The notes beneath the pieces were generated by a model. That model made no database searches. It saw nothing but the letters and a program-made list of their open reading frames with translations, and was not told where the DNA came from. Positions 11,332 to 22,442 of a stretch of 64,000 nucleotides of DNA are shown piece by piece; the first letter of the stretch is position 1, and each line of letters begins with the position of its first letter. Origin of the DNA: Bos javanicus (taxonomy: Eukaryota; Chordata; Mammalia; Artiodactyla; Bovidae); assembly GCF_032452875.1 (NCBI RefSeq), contig NC_083876.1:20372001-20436000 (forward strand), given 5' to 3'. The position numbers and the translations under genes were made by a program.

Positions 11332-11914
11332 CAGGGTTGGTTCATGGAGTAGAAAGAACGATTGACTTAAATCCAACTCAAGGACTCTGATATTTGACAG
11401 GAACTATGAATCATTGCTCCATGAAATACTTTGAGGACCATTCCAGATATGACTAGCAATACCACAGAACTCCTTAGAGCTTTATCCATGCCCTCCCCTA
11501 CCCCGCCCCCACCACTGCCATTACACACTGCTGAGATGGGAATGTTGCAAGGTTCTGTAAATGTCTTTGTGATCCTCAGACTGGTACCCTGTAGATTGTC
11601 TGAATGTTCACATTGAAGACATTTCTCCAGGTTGATTGAAAGAGAGAAGGAACTTCTTTCACCTAGACTGTTAAAAACTTGCAACCCAGAGTGTGGCATT
11701 AGTATTAACTTGCATAGTTAGAAGGATGGGAGCAATACTGAGTGGTCACGTAATTTGTTAGACTAAGCTGCACTTTCTTCTATAAATCAGCTCCCTTGAA
11801 AGATTTAGGTTAGCTCTCCATGTATTTTTTTGTAGTCCTTGAAAATTCTTATGTTTATTTAGAAAACACAATGTGGTAATTATAAAATGCTTTTTTATTG
11901 AAAATATGACAGAT
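11332..11914. other. No feature identified
   Basis: Single-copy-looking sequence. Open stretches near 11367-11699 have no recognisable domain. Confidence 0.35.
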
Positions 11915-12105
11915 TTAATTCTTATTATAGCCCAATGAATTAAATTTTATCATCATCACCACTTAACAGTGGAGGAAACAAGCAGAGAAAGGATGAGAAA
12001 CTTGCCTACAATCACAGACCTAGCAAGCAAGAGAATCAGCATTTAGACCAGGTAGTCTGGCTCCAGGGCCCAAGCCCTAAGCCACTGCTCCAGGCCTTGC
12101 AGAAC
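11915..12105 (-). mobile_element. MIR SINE, antisense
   Basis: agtggaggaaacaagcagag, gagaaacttgcctacaatca and cagacctagcaagcaagaga follow the antisense MIR in order, ending with gtagtctggctccagggccc. Confidence 0.8.
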
Positions 12106-12377
12106 ATACAGTCAGACTGATTCAGAATCTTGTTAGTTGTCTTATATCTTAAAATCCTCTGCCTTCTAGAATTTTAACATAGAGTATGTTGATAGTACTT
12201 TACTTACAGCTCAACTTGTTTCTGCACAGTAGATTTGCAGCCATGATATCAAATGGATCAGGTGATAGATTTTATTTAAGTAGCAGTATTTTCACTTCAT
12301 TTTCCAAAGGCAAATAAAGACATATTGTCTGTGTTTCTAGAATCACAAGGGTATACCCCAGAATTATATCATCTCTT

Positions 12378-12540
12378 CAACAGAAGATGAGATGGTTGGA
12401 TAGCATCACTGACAATGAACATGAGTCTGAGCAAACTCTGGGGAATAATGAAGGATAATGAAGGACAGGGAGGCCTGGCATGCTGTGGTCCACGGGCACA
12501 GAGAGTCAGACATGATTTAGCAACTAAACAACAACAGCAA
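12378..12540 (+). mobile_element. BovB 3' end fragment
   Basis: agaagatgagatggttggat to agcaactaaacaacaaca is the diverged terminal segment of BovB or its non-autonomous derivative. A short duplication (aataatgaagg/ataatgaagg) lies inside it near 12445-12465. Confidence 0.8.
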
Positions 12541-12887
12541 CTCTTACAACTTTCATGAAAATAATTATCACCCAAAGCTTAAATATTTGGATACAAAACC
12601 AAAAATTGAAGAAAAACTTGGAATGGCAGGCAGTAAATTACTTCCTATGGTTAGTGTGTCGATGCTTTTTTTCCCATGATAATTTTTATTGTGCAGAAAA
12701 ACATTTTAAAAAACCTTCCTAATATCAGAGGACACCTCAGTTTTTATGTTCAGTGAATTGACTGTTTCTATAACTTCTGAAGTGTTACTTGTAGGGCAAC
12801 TAGAGGGACCCAAGAGAGCTGAATGAGTAAAGAATGAGAATAAAAAAATAGAAACTTTTTCAAGTTCTATACCTATAAATGGATATG
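12541..12887. other. No feature except the left arm of an inverted repeat
   Basis: No gene or repeat recognised. Bases 12845-12866 form the left arm of a perfect 22-bp inverted repeat described at 12845-13136. Confidence 0.35.
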
Positions 12888-13136
12888 TGTGCTCTCAGTT
12901 GCTCAGTCATGTCTGCCTCCTTGCGATGCTATGAACTGTAGCCCGCCAGGCTCCTCTGTCCATGGGATTCTGCAGGCAAGAATACTAGAGTGGGTTGCCA
13001 TTTCCTTTTCCAGAGTATCTTCCCAGACAGGAGTTACACTTGCATCTCCTGCGTCTCTTGCATTGGCAGGTAGATTCTTTTACCACTGAGCCACCAGAGA
13101 AGCCCGATATACATAACTTGAAAAAGTTTCTATTTT
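12845..13136. repeat. Perfect 22-bp inverted repeat flanking a SINE
   Basis: The left arm 12845-12866 (aaaatagaaactttttcaag plus tt) is the exact reverse complement of 13115-13136. The arms are 248 bp apart and bracket the minus-strand Bov-tA. Confidence 0.9.
12888..13105 (-). mobile_element. Bov-tA SINE
   Basis: Antisense Bov-tA from tgctctcagttgctcagtca to ccaccagagaagccc, the complement of the tRNA-like head. gatat on each side (12882-12886 and 13106-13110) may be a short target duplication. Confidence 0.92.
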
Positions 13137-13142
13137 ATAAGT

Positions 13143-13178
13143 ATTTCTCTCTATATCTCTATTTATCTATCTATCTCC
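13143..13178. repeat. (TATC)n-like simple repeat
   Basis: Degenerate tatc/tctc tandem units. Confidence 0.75.
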
Positions 13179-15130
13179 TTTAGACAAAGAATCATAGTTT
13201 GATTTTTAGGGTACCTCTGTAAAAAAAGATAATGATCTTTTATTCTACATGAAGATGAACCCCCATTTGCATTTACAGGGGCAGAGGTGTTGGATCTTAA
13301 TAGCTCACAAGACTGCTGACTGCAATTTTTTCCATTCTACATTTAGTGACTCATGTTGTGGCTTGAAATTGGCCATGGTGAGTGTATCCACACCATGGAA
13401 ATCAGGAAACAGTGGAAATCAGGGCCTTTTCTTTTTCCCCAGAGTAATTGTCAGTATTTATGAGCACACCACTGGGTGCTGGAATACATAATGAATGCCC
13501 AGCAGTTAAAAATTTCCCTCTGATAATTTTAAGCAAAACAAACAGAAAACTGAGATAACTGCATCCTCTTTGATAGCTTTGATTATTTTTCAAACAATTT
13601 TTTGTGTGTGATTCAAAGCCTAGCTCAGGAGGAAGACTATCCTAAGAACACAAAATTCACAGGTGAACTTTATAACCGGCCCTCACTATCAGCAATCCCT
13701 ATCAGCCTTGGAAAGCTTTGTCAGGAACAGAGCACTCATTGGGTTTTCATTTCCATTTCCACCAGACATTTGCAGAGAAAAATGACTTCCTCCCAAGTAT
13801 CCATTAGCCCCCAGCACTGATGCTAATGAGCAAACTGAAAGCGAGCTGGTGCGCAAATGGATGTGAGTCACTTGTCCACTTAGCCTGCTTGGCCTCCTGC
13901 GTCACCACTGACACTTGTTCCTTCCTGGCCTGAGCAAAAGTCACGGTTGGCAATTGTCCACTGCTGGGAGACAGCTGATCGGAAGGTGCTCCTTTAAAAG
14001 GACGCACTGATTTGTTCTCCTGAAATCATCCTCGCACCTACCTCCTCCTACTGAGGTTTGATCATCCAGGTTGAAATGCTCTTAAATGCATAAGATTAAA
14101 CTAAGAGCACAGACCCTTTTAAAGATATTGCTTGATTGACAACATAAAGCCAAACAAATAGAATTGAGAGCAAGCCTGCTTTTTTGGTACAAATATAATG
14201 AAACATGCCTTGGAGAGCCTGGTAAGGCAGGAACCACTGAACAGCTAAGAGTAGGGCCTCAGTAAATGCTGCCCCATGGGACCCTTGCTCTGTGGGATTT
14301 TGTATATTAGTTTATTTTTGTTTGGTCCATTCCTAATCACAGATGCTACAAATGGCAGAAAGCAAGGAGACATTTATGGCTCCAGGGCTTTCCTAGGAAA
14401 ACTCCACAGCACTAAATAGTCAACAAGCAGCAGATGGTACAAAGCTTTCTGATTAGCCTGTGGGAAGGCAGTGAAATATTTTGTGTACATGGGCTATTAA
14501 TGGAAACAAATGGTGATTTCAAATTTGTGTTACTGAACAAATGATGCTGAAGCCTTGAGGGATGGCTAAGTCTTCAGTGAGGGACACTTTTATTCTGGAG
14601 AATGATATTTATCAACCAGGAGGAGGTGAGCATCATAAGGAAAACCTTTGCTTCTGTAGGAGTTCTTGCAATGCTGGAGTCTAATTTATATATTTATATT
14701 CTGCTTGGTTCCCCAAGTTATTTAAGCCAATTTTTGAAATAAGATGTGACACAACTAAGTGAGCCAGCTGAGCAAAAGAGAAGGATGGAAAAATAATGAA
14801 TATGGGAAGAAGCTAGTTTGCACTTTGCATAGTTGAGATTGCCCTAATGTGCACAGAGGGGGGCCATGGAATTGGCTTTGAGCTTTTAGGACTTCAACGT
14901 AGGAGGACAACATGATGAGTTATTCCTTCAGTGTCTGTAGGATGAAAACAAGCCCATTGCTTAGGCAAAGCACTATTATTCTACACCGTGTAGTAAGAAA
15001 GATTTGACTGAAAGGTTAATAAATATTTGCAAGTTTGGAGGGACACTGACTAATAAATATTTGGGTCTGATGGGCATCACCTCTAGTTAATTTCTCGAAG
15101 GACATACTTTGAAAATGTGGTGACTAACAT
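13179..15130. other. Single-copy-looking block, no gene identified
   Basis: Nearly 2 kb without a repeat that I recognise. The part at 13640-14040 is less AT-rich than its surroundings and includes an AP-1-like tgagtca (13864-13870). Open stretches (for example 13602-13820) show no domain. It could hold a conserved non-coding element, but only comparison across species could show that. Confidence 0.35.
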
Positions 15131-15619
15131 AGCAGAGACATTACTTTGCCAACAAAGGTCCGTTTAGTCAAGGTTATGGTTTTTCCTGTGGTCATGTATG
15201 GATGTGAGAGTTGGACTGTGAAGAAAGCTGAGCGCCAAAGAATTGATGCCTTTGAACTGTGGTGTTGGAGAAGACTCTTGAGAGTCCCTTGGACTGCAAG
15301 GAGATCCAACCAGCCCATTCTAAAGGAGATCCACCCTGGGTGTTCTTTGAAAGGAATGATGCTAAAGCTGAAACTCCAGTACTTTGGCCACCTCATGCGA
15401 AGAGTTGACTCATTGGAAAAGACTCTGATGCTGGGAGGGATTGGGGGCAGGAGGAAAAGGGGACGACAGAGGATGAGATAGCTGGATGGCATCACCAACT
15501 CAATGGATGTGAGTCTGAGTGAACTCCGGGGGTTGGTGATGGACAGGGAGGCCTGGCGTGCTGCGATTCATGGGGTCTCAAAGAGTCAGACACAACTGAG
15601 CGACTGAACTGAACTGAAC
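15131..15619 (+). mobile_element. BovB LINE, 3' 0.5 kb
   Basis: Covers the coding region for the C-terminal domain from gcagagacattactttgcc to the gaactgaactgaac tail. A 111-codon frame (15146-15481) encodes the C-terminal segment with ESWTVKKAE, WCWRRLLRVPW and QYFGHLMRR. It ends at a TAG where the family has the tryptophan of RMRWL. Non-functional. Confidence 0.93.
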
Positions 15620-15645
15620 ATGGTAGTTCAGTTCAGTTCAGTCGC
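15600..15645. repeat. Perfect 20-bp hairpin at BovB tail
   Basis: gcgactgaactgaactgaac (15600-15619) is followed by a 6-base spacer and its exact reverse complement (15626-15645). The second arm is an antisense BovB tail. Confidence 0.93.
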
Positions 15646-15689
15646 CAAAAGTTATTCTTAAAAATGCCTACCAAAGAAGCCCACTCCCA

Positions 15690-16055
15690 AATGGGAGTAT
15701 ATCTAAATGAATTTTATTTTATAGAATTTTATTTTAAGGTATAGTTGCTATATGTATGATATTATTTGTTACAGGTGTACAATATAGTGATTCGCAATGT
15801 TTAAGGTTATATTCCATTTATAGTTATTATAAAATATTGGCTATATTCCCCATGCTGTGCAATCTGTCCTTATAGCTTATATTAGATCTGTTAGTTTGTA
15901 CCTTTTTTCTTCTATTCCTCTATTGCTCCCCACCGCCAATGGTAACTACTAATTTGTTCTCTTTATCTGTGAGTCTGCTTCTTTTTTGTTATATGTGAAT
16001 GTAGTTTGCTGTATTTTGCTGTATTTTTTTATATTCCACATATAAGTGATATTAA
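15690..16055 (-). mobile_element. L1 3' UTR fragment
   Basis: aaggtatagttgctatatgt, acaggtgtacaatatagtga, tattccccatgctgtgcaat and attccacatataagtgat are the antisense of a cetartiodactyl L1 3' UTR, in order. Confidence 0.7.
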
Positions 16056-16345
16056 AAACATTAAAATGTTTAGCAACATTAATGAAAAGGAAACTTAATG
16101 ACATATGACAAATGGCATATCAATCTAAATTGAGTAGTGGTAAAATTACTCAATACTGCAAAGATGGGTAGGCTTTAGAAACAGTCCTTTTATTATTACA
16201 AAGCCTCCCTGGCAGTTGTAACTGTGGGCTTTCAGAGAAATCAAAGCAAAGCTACCCTGAACCACAGTTCTCTTCACTCTTCTTATTTAACTTCTCAGTC
16301 TAAACTGAAAAGGGCTGTGTATTTGTGAAGCAGTCCCTATCTTTC

Positions 16346-16476
16346 AGGAAGATCTCCTGGAGGAGGGCATGGCAACCCGCTCCAGTATTCTTGCCTGGAG
16401 AATCCCCATGGACAGAGGAGCCTGGTGGGCTACAGTCCATGGGGTCACATTAATGAAGTGACTTAGCATGCATGCA
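16346..16476 (+). mobile_element. Bov-tA SINE, head missing
   Basis: Starts within ggaagatctcctggaggagg and continues through ttcttgcctggagaatcccc to cttagcatgcatgc. The tRNA-derived promoter part is absent. Confidence 0.88.
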
Positions 16477-16721
16477 CTCTATCTTTACCCCTGCCAGTTT
16501 GTTCTCCTTTTCTCTTGGGTACAAGAATCATTATAGACTGAAACTCATCATGGACCCAGCTGTTCATATAAACACTGATGCTTAATCAACCATTTATTTT
16601 TCTCTTATTTTATCCTCCATGCAACTTTTATCTTGCCACTTCAGCTCATACTTTAGAACAACCTGGAGGATGGATTCAACCATACTTATAGGAACATAAA
16701 TATATGACACAGTAACTCTTT

Positions 16722-18054
16722 TTGGTAAAGGTCAGTTTTCGTTCTAATCCCAAAGAAAGGCAATGCTGAAGAATGTTCAAATTACCACACAATTGCACTC
16801 ATCTCACATGGTAACAAAGTAATGCTCAAAATTCTCCAAGCCAGGCTTCAACAGTGTGTGAACCGTGAACTTCCTGATGTTCAAGCTGGTTTTAGAAAAG
16901 GCAGAGGAACCAGAGATCAAATTGCCAACATCGGATGGATCATGAAAAAAGCAAGAGAATACCAGAAAAACATCTATTTCTGCTTTATTGACTATGCCAA
17001 AGCCTTTGACTGTGTAGATCACAGTAAACTGTGGAAAATTCTGCAAGAGATGGGAATACCAGACCACCTGACCTAACTCTTGAGAAAGCTCTATGCAGGT
17101 CAGGAAGCAACAGTTGGAATTGGACATGGAACAACAGACTGATTCCAAATTGGGAAAGGAGTACCTCAAAGCTGTATATTGTTACCCTGTTTATTTAACT
17201 TATATGCAGAGTACATCATGTGAAATGCCAGACTGGATGAAGCACAAGCTGGAATCAAGACTACTGGGAGAAATATCAATAACCTCAAATATGCAGATGA
17301 CGCCACCCTTATGGCAGAAAGTGAAGAAGAACTAAAGAGCTTCTTGATGAAAGTGAAAGAGGAGTGTGAAAAAGCTGGCTTAAAACTCAACATTCAAAAA
17401 ATGAAGATCATGACATGTGGTCCCATCACTTCATGGCAAATAGATGGGGAAACAATGGAAACAGGGAGAGACTTTATATTTTGGGGCTCTAAAATCACTG
17501 CAGATGGTGACTTCAGCCATGAAAAAGACGCATGTTTCTTAGAAGAAAAGCTATGACCAATCTAGACAACATATTAAAAAGCAGAGACCTTACTTTGCCG
17601 ACAAAGGCCCATCTAGTCAAAGCTATGGTTTCTCCAGTAGTCATGTATGGATGTGAGAGCTGGACTATAAAGAAAGATGAGCACTGAAGAATTGATGCTT
17701 TTGAACTGTGGTGTTGGAGAAGACTCTTGAGAGTCCCTTGGACTGCAAGGAGATCCAGCCAGTTAATCCTAAAGGAAATCAGTCCTGAATATTTATTGGA
17801 AAGACTGTGCTGAAGCTGAAACTCCAACACTTCGGCCACCTGATGTGACGAACTGACTCCTTGGAAAAGACCCTGATGCTGGGAAAGACTGAAGGTACAT
17901 GGAGAAGGGGATGACAGAGGATGAGATGGTTGGATGGCATCAGTGACTCCATGGACATGAGTTTGAGCAAGCTCTGGGAGTTCGTGAGGGACAGGGAAGC
18001 CTGGAGTGCTGCAGTCCAAAGAGTCAGACATGACTGAGCTACTGAACTGAACTG
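16722..18054 (+). mobile_element. BovB LINE, 1.3 kb, broken
   Basis: A 5'-truncated copy running from the tggaaaaggtcag region to gaactgaactg, flanked by an 8-bp duplication aactcttt (16714-16721 and 18055-18062). Reverse-transcriptase pieces lie at 16822-17076 and 17311-17556, with stops and frameshifts between. The catalytic box is intact at the residue level, YADD (17290-17301), unlike two other copies in the window. Confidence 0.94.
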
Positions 18055-18184
18055 AACTCTTTATGTTGAGTAAGGGTGTGGGCTAGGAAAGGAGTTATTG
18101 ATGATAACCAGGTTGGGGTTAAGAAGACCTTAACCAGGAGGGGATACCTTTTCTTTTTATGCAGGAGAGTTGGAAGAGTTTTCA

Positions 18185-18328
18185 ACAACATGGATGACCT
18201 AGACAGTATTTTGCTTAGTGAAATAAATCAGTCAGAGAAAGACAGATACTGTGTGATTTCACTTATATGCGGAATCTAAAAAAATGAACAGGCATAAAAC
18301 AGAAGCAGAGTTATAGAGAACAAATTCA
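18185..18328 (+). mobile_element. L1 3' region fragment, sense
   Basis: caacatggatgacctagaca, gtcagagaaagacagatact and tcacttatatgcggaatcta are sense L1 3' sequence. Confidence 0.65.
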
Positions 18329-18480
18329 CAGTTCTATCTGTAGTTTCTTGAGGAATCTTCGTACTCTTTTTTTCCATAGTGGCTGCACCAAGGGGTATTA
18401 TCCCCTTTTTCAGCATCCTAAATACTAGTTTTATCTGCCTCTTCCACCTGTTTATTCAATATCTGTTTTTATTCTTCTTT
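18329..18480 (-). mobile_element. L1 fragment, antisense, abutting the sense piece
   Basis: agtttcttgaggaatcttcg and ttccatagtggctgcaccaa are antisense L1 sequence upstream of the 3' UTR in element order. Together with 18185-18328 this gives two L1 pieces in opposite orientation. Confidence 0.6.
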
Positions 18481-19088
18481 TAGTTCCTGAAAATAGTACC
18501 TATGAAGTACACTATATTATATACGTATTTTTCTTTTTCTTTCACTTAGTAACAAATCTTGGACTTCTACAATACTATAGTGCATTTATACCTAGGTCAT
18601 TCTTTCAATGGCTGCATATAATTACATTAATTGGATACACTAAACATTATTTAACTATTGCTTTAGTGATATAAATTTAGATTGTTTTAAATTTTTTTCT
18701 ATTATAAGAGACCATAAAATGAACATCTTTGTACTGGGTCTTGCTGAACTTTGAGAATAGCTAGAGTAAAGGCTTAGAAATATAAATGTTATATAAAATT
18801 TTTGATCAAAATTTTCCTCCACAATGTTTAATCTAAATCATATTCCAACATGAAGTGGAAGAGTGCCTTTTCCCCAGACTTTATCAGGATTGGATATGAT
18901 TAATATTAAAAAATTTTGCCAGAGAACAAAATGTTTTCATTTTTTAAATTTGTGTTTTTAAAATTAAGAATGAGGCAGAACTTTTTAATTGTTCATGAGC
19001 CTATATCTTTTTAAATATGTAAATTATATATCTGTGATGATTTTTCTTTTAGGTTTCTTATTTTTTAATAGCTTTATAAAAGTGCTTT
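18481..19088. other. AT-rich, possibly old L1; no gene
   Basis: aatggctgcatataattaca and ataagagaccataaaatgaa hint at a very old antisense L1, but the match is too weak to assign. Confidence 0.3.
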
Positions 19089-19457
19089 GAAAATTAACAT
19101 GGACTGAGGCGGTCCTAAGATGGCGGAGGAATAGGACGGGAGACCACTTTCTCCCCCACAAATTCATCAAGAGAACATTTAAACACTGAGTAAATTCCAC
19201 GAAACAATTTCTGAATGCCAGCATGATACTGGTTGCTTGGGGCTGGTGCACTGGGACGACCCAGAGGGATGGTACGGGGAGGGTGGAGGGAGGGGTGTTC
19301 GGGATGGGGAACACGTGTATACCTGTGGCGGATTCATGTTGAGTATGGCAAAACCAATACAATATTGTAAAGTAATTAACCTCCAATTAAAATAAATAAA
19401 TGTATATTAAAAAAATAAAGAAATTTTAAAAAATAAAATAAAAAGAAAATTAACATG
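19089..19457 (+). mobile_element. L1_BT-type element made of its two ends only, with target duplication
   Basis: The insert (19102-19444) begins with ggcggtcctaagatggcgga and ctttctcccccacaaattca, the start of the ruminant L1 5' UTR. Near 19223 it jumps to catgatactggttgcttggg, the L1 3' UTR, and ends with ctccaattaaaataaataaa plus an A-rich tail. The perfect 13-bp duplication gaaaattaacatg flanks it (19089-19101 and 19445-19457). Both ORFs are absent. The duplication starts at a ttg|aaaa site, in keeping with L1 endonuclease preference. Confidence 0.92.
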
Positions 19458-19529
19458 CAGATCCTTTTTTATGTCATCTAGGTTGAAAACACAGTTTAAA
19501 ATAGTTTCTTTTTGCATTTATTTTCTATT

Positions 19530-19575
19530 GTCTAAAATATAGACCAATCTGTGTCTAAAATATAGACCAATCTGT
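19530..19575. repeat. Perfect 23-bp tandem duplication
   Basis: The 23-base unit starting gtctaaaatatagaccaat occurs twice without mismatch (19530-19552 and 19553-19575). Confidence 0.95.
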
Positions 19576-19871
19576 AAAGATGTGTGAAGGGTCTGTTATT
19601 TCAGTCTGTTTTCACTGTACCATGGTTTCATAAGTGCTGGTAGAAGAATGAGTCTCCTCACTCAGCTCTGAGGGGCGATGTAGTGCTCACAATGAAAGCA
19701 GTAGCGAAAAGACCTACACTTTTGTGTGACTTCCCTGAGCCCCACTATGACACTAGCATATGGTAGGATGTAATACAGGAGGGGAATCCTGAGCTTAGGG
19801 AAACCGGATGTTTTATAATGGGCAGCAAGCATGTCTTCTCTTTGATCTAAAGCATGATTTCTGAATCCTGT

Positions 19872-20068
19872 CACTCTTCACATTCTGGGCCAGAAGTTTC
19901 TTTGTTATGGAAGTTTGTCCTGTGCTTTGTAGGATATTTAGCAGCATCGCTGGCCCACTAGATGCCAGTATTACCCTCAGTCGTGAGAATCAAAAGTATT
20001 TTTAGACATTGCCAAATGTTTCCTGGTGGACAAAGTCACTCTTGGATGGGGACCATTGCTCTACAGGG
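19872..20068 (-). mobile_element. MER5A (hAT-Charlie) DNA transposon
   Basis: gtaggatatttagcagcatc, cactagatgccagtattacc, agacattgccaaatgtttcc and ggatggggaccattgctcta are the reverse complement of MER5A in order. Near full length but diverged. No transposase is encoded, as is normal for this family. Confidence 0.85.
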
Positions 20069-20344
20069 TTATTACAATCTGCCAAGGCTGTTCACTATAC
20101 CCGCTTTGAAACAAAAGTTTGGAACAAAAGGTAGCAGCCAGTACTTCTTTCTTAAGATGTACAGATGTGTGAGAGACTTGTGAAGAATTGTCTCAGAACA
20201 TACTTCAAATATATGCATGTTACTCTCACATGTAAGGCATAAAATTAGAATGATGTATCAATTTTTATAATTTTATAATATTTTTATAATGCACTAATTT
20301 AAAAAATATTTAAAATTATTATTTATACAATTTTAAAAGTTACT

Positions 20345-20475
20345 TTTCATTTACAGTTATTATAAAATATTGACTTTATTCCCCATGTTGTACAATAATA
20401 TGGCCTTAAGCCCATCTTATACTCAATAATTTATACCTCCCCACCCTCACCTTTAGTGGTACCCACTGTGACATA
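20345..20475 (-). mobile_element. L1 3' UTR fragment
   Basis: tttacagttattataaaata, ttccccatgttgtacaataa and ctccccaccctcacctttag parallel the L1 3' UTR at 15690-16055. Confidence 0.55.
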
Positions 20476-21736
20476 CTAAATTTTATTATTAAATCATAAA
20501 ATTAGTATAACAATTTTGATATATTTTATAAATATTTTTTACATGGAGGTGAGAGTATAGGGACACATCTATTTACCCTCTTTCTCACAAAATACTGTAT
20601 GCTCTATAATATAAATTAAATGGCCACTTCCATCTTCTCTACAGAATTTTCCTTTAATCAATAACCTTGTGCCAAGGGGAGTGTTGCTTTGGGGAAGATC
20701 AAAGGAGGCATCAAGTATCAGCTGATATGTGGATGACCAGTTTTCAGATGAAAGAGGTATACTCCCTTAATTTAAAACAATGTCTCTCCCTAGAAAATGC
20801 AATGTAAATATTGTACAGATATTTTAAGAATGTTGACATGTGGAGATCAATTTATTAGGCTGCTCAGCAATGCCACTTATTCCTGTGCTTGAGGAAATTA
20901 TAAGTAGAAGAAATCAGTTATATGAATAGTAGATGGATAAGGAAAGAAACAAGGTAATATTTAGGTTTTGGAGGTGTTACAGGTAAGGCCCAAAAGGTGT
21001 TGTTGCAAATCAAAGCCCCATATTTTAATCTGAGCATATATTTCATAGTATATTTTCAGGTTTTAGGAAAATGAATACATTTAAGGTATTTCCAAATCTT
21101 GGAACTATTGTATTTTGATTAATTAATGTTTTTAAACTTCTAAATATATTCCCAGTTTATTGTTGTGGAGTAACATGGTCTAGGTTAGCTTTTTTTTTTT
21201 TTCCTGAAAATGTTTGTTAGGAATAGGTGTAGGAGATGCTTACTTCTGTCCATTGGTTTTCCTCCTAGGACTCGCTGGGAGGAAGTGAAACTAGCCATGC
21301 TTTCACTGATCATGCCGGGCCAGTGTTATAAACTGGAAACAATAGGCCCACACAGCCGGCCTTTTCGCAGAGTTCTAGTACCATGAGGAGCTAGGCTGGA
21401 ACCGTTGCAAGGAGCAGTGAAACCTCCCAGGCTCACAGTGCTCGGAGGAAACAAGACTGATGTTGAAGGTGGTTGGATGTTGGAGGGCAGAATCTGAGCT
21501 GGGAGACCCTGAGGGGGTGATCCAGGTCTGGATCTTCCCTGGAATCTCAGTGCTGAGGAGAAGGCTCTCTAAAGAATCCCAGAAGGGTTCCATCTTAGAA
21601 AGAGAAAGCTAGATATAGACAGAGATTTGTTACAACTGAAATTCAGTCCCAGCAAGCTCAGTGTCTAATGTGAATTGAGTTCCTCAGCCCTTTCTCCTGT
21701 GCATCTGATAGGAGTGGGGGAATTCTGTCTGGTAGT
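20476..21736. other. No gene or repeat identified
   Basis: Single-copy-looking sequence of about 1.3 kb. A 12-base T run lies near 21191. The part at 21230-21600 is less AT-rich. A 72-codon antisense frame at 21375-21593 has no recognisable domain. Confidence 0.35.
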
Positions 21737-21953
21737 ATTCTTATCACTTCAGTTGTGTGTGACTATTTGCTACCCCATGGACAGTAGCCCACCAGGTTCT
21801 TCTGTCCATGGGATTCTCCAGGCAAGAATACTGGAGTGGGTTGCCATGCTCTCCTCCAGGGGATCTTCCTGACCCAGGGTTAGAACCCATGTCTTTTGTG
21901 TCTGTACATTGGCAGGCAGGTTCTTTGCCACTGGGTACCACCCATGAAGCCCA
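21737..21953 (-). mobile_element. Bov-tA SINE
   Basis: Antisense Bov-tA from cttcagttgtgtgtgactat through tccaggcaagaatactggag to the diverged head complement ending acccatgaagccc. Confidence 0.9.
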
Positions 21954-22342
21954 AATATTATAACAGATAATACCATTTGGAGCCTATACCTTTTTAAAAT
22001 TTATACTATGTTCTGCATGTAATAAATATTCACAGACATATGAAAAGGCAAAAATATATAGCTGATAATCAAGATAAAAAAGCACAGGTGATACAGACAG
22101 ACCCAGGAGTCATCCAAATATTCGATTCAGCAGAGAATGAAAGATCAGGACATTTGTAGTTGATTCAGGAAGGCAGAGACTAGTAAGAACCTAGCTTCCA
22201 TCCTTGCAATAATGAAAAGCCTGACAAATCATGTCTATAGATTTTCTTGAGATCATCAGAGACCTTGAATGGACAGACACTTCATAAAAGAGTGGATTTG
22301 GATATCCAAATGACCCTAAACTTAGGGAAAGGGGAGTTTATT

Positions 22343-22412
22343 GGTTATGCCCACAAGAATGTGGGCAGTATTGTTATGGTTATGCCCACAAGAATACTGT
22401 GCAGTATTGTTG
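22343..22412. repeat. Imperfect 35-36 bp tandem duplication
   Basis: ggttatgcccacaagaat occurs at 22343 and 22378, each followed by a gcagtattgtt phrase. Confidence 0.85.
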
Positions 22413-22442
22413 TTCTAGACCAATTGAGGATTCCTTAACAAT

